Notes under the pieces: generated by a model
The model's database searches: none
Told to the model about the DNA's origin: nothing
Seen by the model: the letters and a program-made list of their open reading frames with translations, nothing else
Program-made: the position numbers and the translations under genes
Shown here: positions 1 to 5,982 of the stretch, piece after piece
Numbering within the stretch: the stretch's first letter is position 1
Layout: each line of letters starts with the position of its first letter
Source of the DNA: an uncultured Lachnospiraceae bacterium
Lineage (GTDB): Bacteria; Bacillota; Clostridia; Lachnospirales; Lachnospiraceae
Reading direction: 5' to 3'
Assembly: GCA_900313435.1 (NCBI GenBank)
Contig: OMRF01000017.1
Location: 1 to 8,444 of the forward strand
DNA length: 8,444 nt

Positions 1-86
1 TCATAGAATGCGAGATACTTCGTACGAACAGAAATTCCGGGATGATAGAAAAGATGCAACAGGAGCTGTCCCTGTACAGAAAATGA
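1..86 (+). CDS. gmk: Guanylate kinase, C-terminal end only (partial)
   Basis: This is the last 27 codons of a gene that begins before the window, read in the frame that starts at base 3 and ends in TGA at 84-86. The peptide contains CEILRTNRNS followed by MIEKMQQEL. That matches the way guanylate kinases (GMP + ATP to GDP + ADP, purine nucleotide supply) end: a helix with an RN pair and then an E-x-M-x-x-E-L helix. The identification also rests on context, because gmk directly before rpoZ is a very common arrangement in Firmicutes. No catalytic motif is inside the window, so the call is moderate. Only 24 bases separate it from rpoZ, with no terminator between, which suggests cotranscription. 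Confidence 0.68.
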   Translation, partial: IECEILRTNRNSGMIEKMQQELSLYRK

Positions 87-110
87 TCACTTTTTGAAAG
101 GAGTTTTCAA

Positions 111-581
111 ATGATACACCCTTCTTATGTAGAGCTCATGAAGGTAGTAAACAAGGATGCCATCGTCGGTGAGGAGCCTGTGATCAACAGCCGCTACAGC
201 ATAGTCTGCGCAACGGCGAAAAGAGCCAGGCAGATCATAGACGGTCGGGATCCTCTTGTTGCCAACACCAGAGGAAAGAAGCCGCTTTCCATCGCGGTTG
301 ATGAGCTGAATTCCGGTGTCTTAAAGATCCTTACCGAGGATGAGGTACTCTCTGAAAGAGAAAAACAGGCGGCTTACGACGAGAAGGTCCGTGAAGAGAG
401 GGCAAGGCGCCGCGAAGAGGATAAGCAAAGGAATGAGGCTAGAAAGTCCGAATGGAACAATGATGAAGATGAATCCTCTGACGGCACAGAGTACGATGAT
501 GACGAAGACGGGGTGGAAGAGTCTTCGGATGAGACAGCTGATCTTTTGGAAGATCAGGAGGCTCCTTCAGACGAAGAATGA
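111..581 (+). CDS. rpoZ: RNA polymerase omega subunit with long acidic C-terminal tail
   Basis: Omega is the small subunit that binds the beta' subunit and helps RNA polymerase assemble. Residues 1-75 are a recognisable omega domain: MIHPSYVELM at the start, then NSRYSIV (26-32), the ATAKRARQI helix (34-42) and GKKPLSIAVDEL (55-66). The start has an ideal ribosome binding site, AAGGAG at 98-103, seven bases before ATG. Omega is usually about 70-100 residues, whereas this protein has 156. Residues 78-112 are a charged, helix-prone stretch (E, K and R mixed), and residues 118-156 hold 22 Asp/Glu and no Lys/Arg, so they are almost certainly disordered. The stop overlaps the rimO start (ATGA at 578-581). 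The family call is secure, and the role of the tail is unknown. Confidence 0.95.
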   Translation: MIHPSYVELMKVVNKDAIVGEEPVINSRYSIVCATAKRARQIIDGRDPLVANTRGKKPLSIAVDELNSGVLKILTEDEVLSEREKQAAYDEKVREERARRREEDKQRNEARKSEWNNDEDESSDGTEYDDDEDGVEESSDETADLLEDQEAPSDEE

Positions 582-1903
582 AGGTATTCTTTAGTTCCTT
601 AGGCTGCGATAAGAATCTCTGCGACGCTGAACATATGCTTTCCCTTCTTTCAGAGGAGGGGTTTTCGATCACGGATGACGAAAATGATGCCGATGTCGCC
701 GTTGTGAACACATGTTGCTTTATAAACGACGCACTTTCTGAGAGCATAGATAATATAATCTCTCTTGGTTCTCTCAAAGAAAGCGGGAGACTTAAGGCTC
801 TCGTAGTCACGGGCTGTATGGCTCAGCGCTACAGGGAGGAGATAAAAAAGACCCTTCCCGAGGTTGACTGTGTCGTTGGAACTTCTTCTTATGACGAGAT
901 AGTACCTGCCGTAAAGGCGGCCCTTTCCGGAGAAAAAAGAGTCTTCTTGAAGGATCTTGATGTCCTTCCGGATATTTCAAAGGGCAGGATACGTTCCTTT
1001 CCATCATCAAGCTTTCCGCTGAAGATTGCCGAAGGTTGCAGCAAGTGCTGTACCTATTGCGTGATCCCGTATATGCGTGGTCCCTTCAGGTCATATCCCA
1101 TTGAAGACCTGCTCTCTGAAGTAAAACGACTTTCTTTTGACTTCCCGTCGGAGATCATACTGGTCGCTCAGGAAACCACTCTTTACGGTACCGATATCTA
1201 CGGGAAAAAAGCACTTCCGGAACTTTTGTCAAGACTTTCAGAGATAGATACCGTATCAGGGATAAGGATAATGTACGCTTATCCCGAGGAAGTGACAGAA
1301 GAACTGTTGCTTTCCATGAGGGACAACCCCAAGGTCGTTGATTATCTTGATATCCCGATACAGCACTGCTCCGACAAGATATTAAACCGCATGGGAAGAA
1401 AGACGAACAAAGCTTCCCTTATCGAAAATATTACCATGATGCGGGAGATCGTTCCCGATATCGCTCTTCGGACCACAGTTATGTGTGGTTTTCCCGGGGA
1501 AGCAGAGGAAGAACATCAGGAGCTTCTTTCCTTTATCAGTGACATGAAATTTGACCATCTCGGTGCCTTTTGTTATTCAAAAGAAGAGGGGACGAAGAGC
1601 GCTTCCTTTAAAGGCCAGGTCAAAAAGGAGACAAAGGAAAGATGGTTTGATGAGGTGATGGCTCTCCAGCAGGACATCTCAAAAGAACTCTCTGAGAAGC
1701 TCATCGGAAAGACTTTTGAAGCAGTTGTAGACGGATATCTTCCCGATGAGGGCTGTGTGATCGCAAGGATCTACAGAGACGCTCCGGAAATTGACTCTTA
1801 TCTGTTTTTACCTAGGGAAGAGCCCCTGATAGCCGGCACCAAGGTTTTGGCCAGGATCGAAGAAGCCAATGCTTATGATTACAGAGGAGTAATTATAGAA
1901 TGA
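578..1903 (+). CDS. rimO: Ribosomal protein S12 methylthiotransferase RimO (radical SAM)
   Basis: RimO adds a methylthio group to the conserved aspartate of ribosomal protein S12, using two iron-sulfur clusters. The 441 residues show the three-part MTTase layout. The N-terminal UPF0004 domain starts FFSSLGCDKN and carries likely cluster cysteines at C10, C46 (or C47) and C80. The radical SAM core has the C-x3-C-x2-C motif at C154, C158 and C161. A C-terminal TRAM-like beta domain lies at about 375-441. The DIPIQHCSDKILNRMGR stretch and overall length favour RimO over its tRNA-modifying paralogue MiaB, although RimO commonly has QHAS where this protein has QHCS. The ATG overlaps the rpoZ stop. 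Its best upstream AGGAGG (556-561) is 16 bases away and lies in a small palindrome, so translation is probably coupled to rpoZ. Confidence 0.93.
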   Translation: MKVFFSSLGCDKNLCDAEHMLSLLSEEGFSITDDENDADVAVVNTCCFINDALSESIDNIISLGSLKESGRLKALVVTGCMAQRYREEIKKTLPEVDCVVGTSSYDEIVPAVKAALSGEKRVFLKDLDVLPDISKGRIRSFPSSSFPLKIAEGCSKCCTYCVIPYMRGPFRSYPIEDLLSEVKRLSFDFPSEIILVAQETTLYGTDIYGKKALPELLSRLSEIDTVSGIRIMYAYPEEVTEELLLSMRDNPKVVDYLDIPIQHCSDKILNRMGRKTNKASLIENITMMREIVPDIALRTTVMCGFPGEAEEEHQELLSFISDMKFDHLGAFCYSKEEGTKSASFKGQVKKETKERWFDEVMALQQDISKELSEKLIGKTFEAVVDGYLPDEGCVIARIYRDAPEIDSYLFLPREEPLIAGTKVLARIEEANAYDYRGVIIE

Positions 1904-2442
1904 ATCTTCCGAACAAGCTTACGTTACTAAGGGTTTTCATGGTCCCGTTCTTTGTCATCCTTCTTCTTGCATGGCCGGACTGGTTTTTGATGAGGGTGAT
2001 AGCAGATATCATTTTTATAGCTGCTTCTATTACTGATTTTCTGGACGGTTATATCGCAAGGTCGAGGAATCTCATCACAAATTTCGGGAAGTTCATGGAT
2101 CCTCTCGCGGATAAGCTTCTCGTTGTATCTGCGATGATATGCCTGACTTCACTCGGATGGCTTCCTGCCTGGTTTACCATCATCGTTGTAGCGAGGGAAT
2201 TCTTCATCAGCGGCTTCAGGCTCATTGCAGTGGAGAACGGAAAGGTGATCGCTGCCGGCTGGTGGGGAAAATTCAAGACGGCTTTTTCAATGATCATGAT
2301 AATCGTTATGGTGCTTCACATTGATAACCCGGTGATCTATGTGATAGAGCAGATACTGATGTGGGTATCACTGGCACTTACCGTGATCTCCATGATAGAT
2401 TATGTTGTAAAGAACAGAGCGGTTCTGAAGGAGCAGAAATGA
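1900..2442 (+). CDS. pgsA: CDP-diacylglycerol--glycerol-3-phosphate 3-phosphatidyltransferase
   Basis: PgsA makes phosphatidylglycerol phosphate from CDP-diacylglycerol and glycerol 3-phosphate, the entry step to phosphatidylglycerol and cardiolipin in the cytoplasmic membrane. The complete CDP-alcohol phosphatidyltransferase signature is present: D46-x2-D49-G-x2-A53-R54-x8-G63-x3-D67-x3-D71, where the four aspartates bind metal and substrate. The start MNLPNKLTLLR and the 180-residue length are typical of PgsA. Hydrophobic segments at roughly 10-26, 30-45, 73-90, 92-110 and 122-165 fit a multi-pass membrane protein. The ribosome binding site GAGGAG (1884-1889) is 10 bases before ATG. The start overlaps the rimO stop by ATGA, and the stop overlaps the next start in the same way. 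Another CDP-alcohol transferase such as a cardiolipin synthase is possible but less likely. Confidence 0.93.
   Translation: MNLPNKLTLLRVFMVPFFVILLLAWPDWFLMRVIADIIFIAASITDFLDGYIARSRNLITNFGKFMDPLADKLLVVSAMICLTSLGWLPAWFTIIVVAREFFISGFRLIAVENGKVIAAGWWGKFKTAFSMIMIIVMVLHIDNPVIYVIEQILMWVSLALTVISMIDYVVKNRAVLKEQK
2428..2433 (+). promoter_or_regulatory. Ribosome binding site fixing the cinA start
   Basis: AAGGAG lies five bases before the ATG at 2439, inside the end of pgsA. The open frame extends 26 codons further upstream to 2361, but that extension lies wholly inside pgsA in another frame and has no homology to the family, so 2439 is the start. Confidence 0.85.
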
Positions 2443-2954
2443 AGGAACGGGTTTATTCGACCGCTCTTTCCACGAAGGAGATTGCAAATGAACTGTTTCT
2501 CTTGCTGAAGAGGAAGAAGAAACGCATCTCCGTTGCGGAATCCTGCACCGGTGGCCTTCTTTCAGACGCACTGGTAAGTGTACCCGGTATTTCAGAGGTC
2601 TTTCCCGGAGGCTTTGTTACATATTCGGATGAAATGAAGGCAGATGTCCTTTCAGTTTCAAAAAAGACCCTTCAGTCACATACTGCCGTGAGCCCTGAGG
2701 TTTCAAGACAGATGGCGCTTCTTACAAAGCAGAAGGCAAATGTTGATATAGCACTTTCAACAACCGGCTATGCCGGTCCCGACGGCGGGACAAAAGACAG
2801 GCCTGTCGGCACAGTATATATTTCCTGTGCCATTAATGATATTGTCGTGACAAGATCCTTTCTCTTTGATGGAGAGAGGGAAGCCATCAGGAGAAAGGCT
2901 GTAAGAAATGCTCTTTTGTTGGCGATCGATGCCCTTTCAGGAGATTTTGATTAA
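2439..2954 (+). CDS. cinA: CinA C-terminal domain protein, probable NMN amidohydrolase (PncC-like)
   Basis: This 171-residue protein is the stand-alone CinA C-terminal domain. Members such as PncC hydrolyse nicotinamide mononucleotide to nicotinic acid mononucleotide and so recycle pyridine nucleotides from the cytoplasm. Family motifs appear in order: AESCTGG (33-39), GGFVTYSDEMK (57-67), the HTAVS turn (81-85), STTGYAGPDGG (107-117), PVGTVYIS (122-129) and a closing R-x3-R-x3-V-R helix. The N-terminal molybdopterin-like (COG1058) domain found in full-length CinA of about 410 residues is absent, and there is no room for it because pgsA ends at the start codon. The gene overlaps pgsA by ATGA and ends three bases before rsmD. 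The domain call is firm. The exact substrate is inferred from the family. Confidence 0.88.
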   Translation: MKERVYSTALSTKEIANELFLLLKRKKKRISVAESCTGGLLSDALVSVPGISEVFPGGFVTYSDEMKADVLSVSKKTLQSHTAVSPEVSRQMALLTKQKANVDIALSTTGYAGPDGGTKDRPVGTVYISCAINDIVVTRSFLFDGEREAIRRKAVRNALLLAIDALSGDFD

Positions 2955-2957
2955 ACA

Positions 2958-3515
2958 ATGAGGGTTATAGCAGGTTCAAAAAGGAGCATACCGCTTGTGT
3001 CTCCGGAGGGGGTGACTACCCGTCCCACGTCCGACAGGATAAAGGAGACTCTTTTTAATATCATAAGCCCTATCGTTTATGGCGCTTATTTTCTTGATCT
3101 TTTTTCAGGGAGCGGACAGATAGGGATCGAGGCTCTGAGCCGCGGGGCAAGTCGGGCCGTATTTGTTGATTCGGACAGAAAAAGCATCGCTGCTATAAAG
3201 GAAAATGTAAAGAAGACTGACTTTTTGGAATGCAGCGAGATCATAAACAGATCCGTTTCCTCATTTATCAGCACGTATTCGGGGAAGGAATCCTTTGATA
3301 TCATTTTTATGGATCCACCCTATGATATGCGGGAGGAAAATAATATCCTCGATGACATATTGAAGCACGGTCTTTTGAGCGAGGACGGACTCATAGTGGC
3401 AGAGTGCGCAAGCGACAATCATTTTTTTGAAAAACTTCCAAAGGGTCTTTCCTTAAAGAGAGTGAAGGACTATGGGAAGAGCAAGAACTGTCATATTTTC
3501 ATTGAAAGGGACTGA
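2958..3515 (+). CDS. rsmD: 16S rRNA (guanine(966)-N2)-methyltransferase RsmD
   Basis: RsmD methylates N2 of a guanine (G966 in E. coli numbering) in 16S rRNA of the small ribosomal subunit, using S-adenosylmethionine. The 185-residue length matches the family. Visible motifs are the opening MRVIAGSKR, TRPTSDRIKETLFNI (21-35), the SAM-binding DLFSGSGQIG (47-56), SRGA (61-64), the acidic end of strand 2 at VDSD (70-73), and the catalytic DPPYD (119-123) typical of N2/N6 amino methyltransferases. The start follows the cinA stop by three bases. Its nearest Shine-Dalgarno-like AGGAG (2939-2943) is 14 bases upstream, longer than ideal, so initiation may partly depend on ribosomes finishing cinA. 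The pairing with coaD is widely conserved in bacteria. Confidence 0.94.
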   Translation: MRVIAGSKRSIPLVSPEGVTTRPTSDRIKETLFNIISPIVYGAYFLDLFSGSGQIGIEALSRGASRAVFVDSDRKSIAAIKENVKKTDFLECSEIINRSVSSFISTYSGKESFDIIFMDPPYDMREENNILDDILKHGLLSEDGLIVAECASDNHFFEKLPKGLSLKRVKDYGKSKNCHIFIERD

Positions 3516-3524
3516 TCCGGAAAA

Positions 3525-4019
3525 ATGAAGAAGGCTATCTATCCGGGGAGCTTTGACCCCGTAACTCTCGGACATCTTGATATAATAAAGAGAGCCGCCA
3601 CCATATTTGATGAGCTTACAGTCCTTGTCATGGCAAACAGCCAAAAGTGCAAGTTGTTTTCTGCTGATGAGCGTGTTAATATGATTAGTGGTCTGCTCAA
3701 AGATGTGCCCAATGTTCAGGTAACCACCTGGGACGGGTTGCTTGTGGACTACGCCAGGCAGAGCGGCTCAAATATCATAGTCAGGGGACTTCGTACTACG
3801 ACTGATTTCGAATATGAGCTTCAGATGGCTCATACCAATCATCTCGAGTATGAATCTCTCGAGACGGTTTTTCTTACAACGGCACTTTCGTATTCTTATC
3901 TTTCTTCATCTGTAGTGCGGGAGTTTGCTTCCTACGGCGGGGATATATCATCCTTCGTACCTGAAAGCATCATTCCGATGATTGAGGAAAGATATAAGAA
4001 GATCGGTCTTAATGATTGA
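3525..4019 (+). CDS. coaD: Phosphopantetheine adenylyltransferase
   Basis: CoaD transfers AMP from ATP to 4'-phosphopantetheine, giving dephospho-CoA, the penultimate step of coenzyme A synthesis in the cytoplasm. The nucleotidyltransferase fold is marked by YPGSFDPVTLGHLDI (6-20), whose T14-x-G-H17 is the (T/H)xGH catalytic motif. Also present are K41/K43 in the NSQKCKLF loop, the GLRTTTDFEYE segment (88-98), and SSSVVRE (127-133), the equivalent of the ISSS-x-V-(K/R)-E nucleotide-binding motif. The 164 residues compare with about 159 in E. coli. The ribosome binding site is weak (AAAGGG at 3506-3511, 13 bases upstream). The gene follows rsmD by nine bases and ends 23 bases before the next ATG. 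Confidence 0.95.
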   Translation: MKKAIYPGSFDPVTLGHLDIIKRAATIFDELTVLVMANSQKCKLFSADERVNMISGLLKDVPNVQVTTWDGLLVDYARQSGSNIIVRGLRTTTDFEYELQMAHTNHLEYESLETVFLTTALSYSYLSSSVVREFASYGGDISSFVPESIIPMIEERYKKIGLND

Positions 4020-4026
4020 AAAGGAT

Positions 4027-4032
4027 AAAGGA
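4027..4032 (+). promoter_or_regulatory. Ribosome binding site deciding the start of the coiled-coil gene
   Basis: AAAGGA lies 10 bases before the ATG at 4043. The frame is also open from a TTG at 4016 that overlaps the coaD stop, but nothing resembling a Shine-Dalgarno sequence lies within a useful distance of that TTG. The ATG is therefore preferred. Confidence 0.6.
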
Positions 4033-4042
4033 CAAAAGAGCA

Positions 4043-4921
4043 ATGAAAACCGAAAAGAGTGAGATTGAATTAGTGATCGAAGAGATAGAGGATTATCTTG
4101 ATACATGCAAGAGTGCGCCTCTGTCACAGACGAAGATAATGGTGAACCGCGACGACATTGACTCACTTATTGAAGAACTGAAGACAAAGACTCCCGCAGA
4201 GATCAGGAAATATCAAAAGATAATATCCAATCAGGATGCTATTCTCCAGGACGCCAGGAAAAAAGCGGACGCGATCATTGAAGAAGCACATCTTCAGACG
4301 AACAAGCTGGTAGCAGAGCATTCGATCATGCACGAAGCCTATAAAAGAGCAAATGATGTTGTCGAGCTCGCGACGAAGCAGGCTACTGAGATGCTCAACA
4401 GAGCAACTCTTGAGGCCAATGATATCAGGACATCTGCCATCGAATACACGGACAATCTTTTGAAAAATATCCAGGATATCATCGTGTCTTCAATGGATTC
4501 GACAAAGATCAGAACCGATCGCTTCTTTGAGGAGATGCAGGGATATCTCGATACTGTGACAGAAAACAGGCTCGAGCTCTCGCCGGATCCCGCAAAGACA
4601 ATCATGAACTCAACCATGCCAAACCGTGTTCAAAAACCTGAACCCAAGCAGGTGACAGGTATCAGCGTAGCCAGTGTGATGAGTTCAAGGCATAAGCAGG
4701 CCGCTTCTGCTACTTCCGCGGCTGAAGGGACGACTCCCGATAAAGGAAGTGCCGCCGTATCTCCCGCGCAAAATGCGGCTGCTCAGAATGCTCAGCAGTC
4801 AAACGGCAATTCCGCGATCAAAGAGGATAATACCGCCGCAGGTCAGGATACAGTTAAGCCCGCTGACAATAAGGCACGTAATGGCATTGATGTCCCGGAG
4901 CAGTTCTTCAACAAGGATTGA
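4043..4921 (+). CDS. Conserved coiled-coil protein with disordered linker and short C-terminal motif, function unknown
   Basis: I cannot assign a function. It resembles proteins often encoded next to coaD in Lachnospiraceae, some carrying a vague 'ATPase' label that reflects coiled-coil similarity to ATPase stalk subunits. No Walker motif, signal peptide or membrane segment is visible, so the protein is probably cytoplasmic and not an ATPase. Counting from ATG, residues 1-25 are an acidic helix (IELVIEEIEDYLDTC), 26-50 hold a short conserved-looking segment (KIMVNRDDIDSLIEEL), and 50-165 are a long Ala/Glu/Lys-rich helix with coiled-coil spacing. Residues 180-280 are a low-complexity Ala/Gln/Asn/Ser/Thr/Pro linker, and the last 11 residues, IDVPEQFFNKD, look ordered again. 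The layout recalls DivIVA-like scaffold proteins, but that is only an analogy. The gene is the last before the terminator at 4952. Confidence 0.85.
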   Translation: MKTEKSEIELVIEEIEDYLDTCKSAPLSQTKIMVNRDDIDSLIEELKTKTPAEIRKYQKIISNQDAILQDARKKADAIIEEAHLQTNKLVAEHSIMHEAYKRANDVVELATKQATEMLNRATLEANDIRTSAIEYTDNLLKNIQDIIVSSMDSTKIRTDRFFEEMQGYLDTVTENRLELSPDPAKTIMNSTMPNRVQKPEPKQVTGISVASVMSSRHKQAASATSAAEGTTPDKGSAAVSPAQNAAAQNAQQSNGNSAIKEDNTAAGQDTVKPADNKARNGIDVPEQFFNKD

Positions 4922-4951
4922 AGAAGCACAGAATAATAGTTAAAGAAAGCC

Positions 4952-4991
4952 GGCATCCCTTTCACCCTCAAATGAAAAGGATGCCCTTTTT
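4952..4991 (+). terminator. Intrinsic (Rho-independent) terminator
   Basis: The left arm at 4952-4964 pairs with the right arm at 4973-4985: seven pairs (GGCATCC with GGATGCC), one C/A mismatch, then five more pairs (TTTCA with TGAAA). The loop is eight bases (4965-4972). The hairpin is followed by C and five T residues (4987-4991). It lies 31 bases after the coiled-coil gene and ends the gmk-to-coaD unit. Only 28 bases remain before the next start codon. Confidence 0.9.
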
Positions 4992-5019
4992 GAAGGAAGA
5001 AAAGCTTCTTTTTTAGTAA

Positions 5020-5979
5020 ATGAAAAGCTATACGGTCTTAAAAAAGGATGAAGGGCAGACTCTCATAAAGTATCTTCGCAGGATCCTGAAGAATTCCTAT
5101 GATCCCTTTATCTACAGAATGCTTCGTAAGAAGAACATCCTCCTTTCAGGAAAAAAAGCAAGCGGGAAGGAACTCATCAGAGAGGGTGACATCGTCAGCA
5201 TCTATCTTTCAGACGAGACCTTTCAGAAAATGAGTGAAAAAGAAGAGAAAGTCAGCTTCTTAAAGACCGATATTAAGCCATCTATCATATTTGAGGATTC
5301 CGATATCATCATTGCTTCAAAACCCGCCGGAATCCTCTCTCAGAAGGCTGATAACAGCACTGTATCAATGAATGATATCCTCCTGTCATATCTTGAAGAA
5401 AAAAAAGAGCTGTTTTTGGGTGATGTCTCCTTTCATCCTTCGGTTTCGAACCGGCTTGACAGGAATACCAGCGGCCTTATTTTTTTTGCAAAGACCTATA
5501 GAGGACAGAAATATCTCTCTTCCGTATTGCGGGACAGAACCCTTAAGAAGTATTATCTGGCAGTGATCCACGGAGTACTTGAAGAGGAAGGGGTAAAGAC
5601 GGCATATATTTCTTCGGATCGATCAAGGGACGAGAATATGGTAAAGGTATCCGAAAAAGCAAAAGAAGGCTCAAGAGAGATAAGTACCGGCTTTAAGACT
5701 TTATCCACATCGCCCGATCAACGATACTCCCTCGTGGAATGTGATCTTATAACAGGCGCAAAGCATCAGATCAGAGCTCATCTTTCAGGACTCGGACACC
5801 CTGTGCTTTTCGATCCAAAATACGGAGATCTGAAAAAGGACAGGGAGCTTTCCTTTCCGGAAAACAAGAGGCAGCTGCTCCACGCAAGGAGGGTCATCTT
5901 CCCGGACAAAAGAGAGTTTGTTGCCCCACTTCCCGTGGATATTTCAAAAGCGCTTTCATTTTTTCGATTGGAGATGTAG
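5020..5979 (+). CDS. RluA-family pseudouridine synthase (RluC/RluD-like)
   Basis: This enzyme isomerises specific uridines in RNA, probably 23S rRNA, to pseudouridine. The 319 residues hold an N-terminal S4-type RNA-binding domain (about 12-65, including LLSGKKASGKELIREGDIV). The catalytic domain opens with FEDSDIIIASKPAGILSQ (91-108). The catalytic aspartate is D147 in NRLDRNTSGL, which corresponds to the family HRLDR-TSG motif with N for H. The later KHQIRAHLSGLGHPVLFDPKYGD segment (from about 248) and the closing basic strand are also typical. The target site cannot be read from the sequence. The start is supported by the S4 domain beginning immediately, but there is no good Shine-Dalgarno: GAAGGAAG (4992-4999) is 20 bases away. 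No promoter could be supported. It ends six bases before recU. Confidence 0.9.
   Translation: MKSYTVLKKDEGQTLIKYLRRILKNSYDPFIYRMLRKKNILLSGKKASGKELIREGDIVSIYLSDETFQKMSEKEEKVSFLKTDIKPSIIFEDSDIIIASKPAGILSQKADNSTVSMNDILLSYLEEKKELFLGDVSFHPSVSNRLDRNTSGLIFFAKTYRGQKYLSSVLRDRTLKKYYLAVIHGVLEEEGVKTAYISSDRSRDENMVKVSEKAKEGSREISTGFKTLSTSPDQRYSLVECDLITGAKHQIRAHLSGLGHPVLFDPKYGDLKKDRELSFPENKRQLLHARRVIFPDKREFVAPLPVDISKALSFFRLEM
5970..5973 (+). promoter_or_regulatory. Ribosome binding site deciding the TTG start of recU
   Basis: GGAG lies inside the last codons of the RluA-family gene and nine bases before the TTG at 5983. An in-frame TAG at 5977-5979 rules out any earlier start. The next in-frame ATG (6031) would remove the conserved glutamate region, so TTG is the best start. 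Confidence 0.7.
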
Positions 5980-5982
5980 AAA

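Noticed and set aside
439..810. Minus-strand open frame of 123 codons opposite rpoZ and rimO
   Set aside because: It lies antisense to two certain genes, has no ribosome binding site I could see and no recognisable domain. All other minus-strand frames in the window are likewise shadows of plus-strand genes.
2361..2438. 26-codon N-terminal extension of the cinA gene
   Set aside because: It lies within pgsA in another frame and does not resemble the CinA domain. The ATG at 2439 has AAGGAG at good spacing.
4016..4042. TTG start for the coiled-coil gene overlapping the coaD stop
   Set aside because: No Shine-Dalgarno is at a usable distance, while ATG 4043 has AAAGGA 10 bases upstream. It remains a possible secondary start.
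4918..4946. Possible promoter TTGAAG...TAAAGA for the RluA-family gene
   Set aside because: Both boxes match consensus poorly, and transcription would run straight into the strong terminator at 4952-4991.
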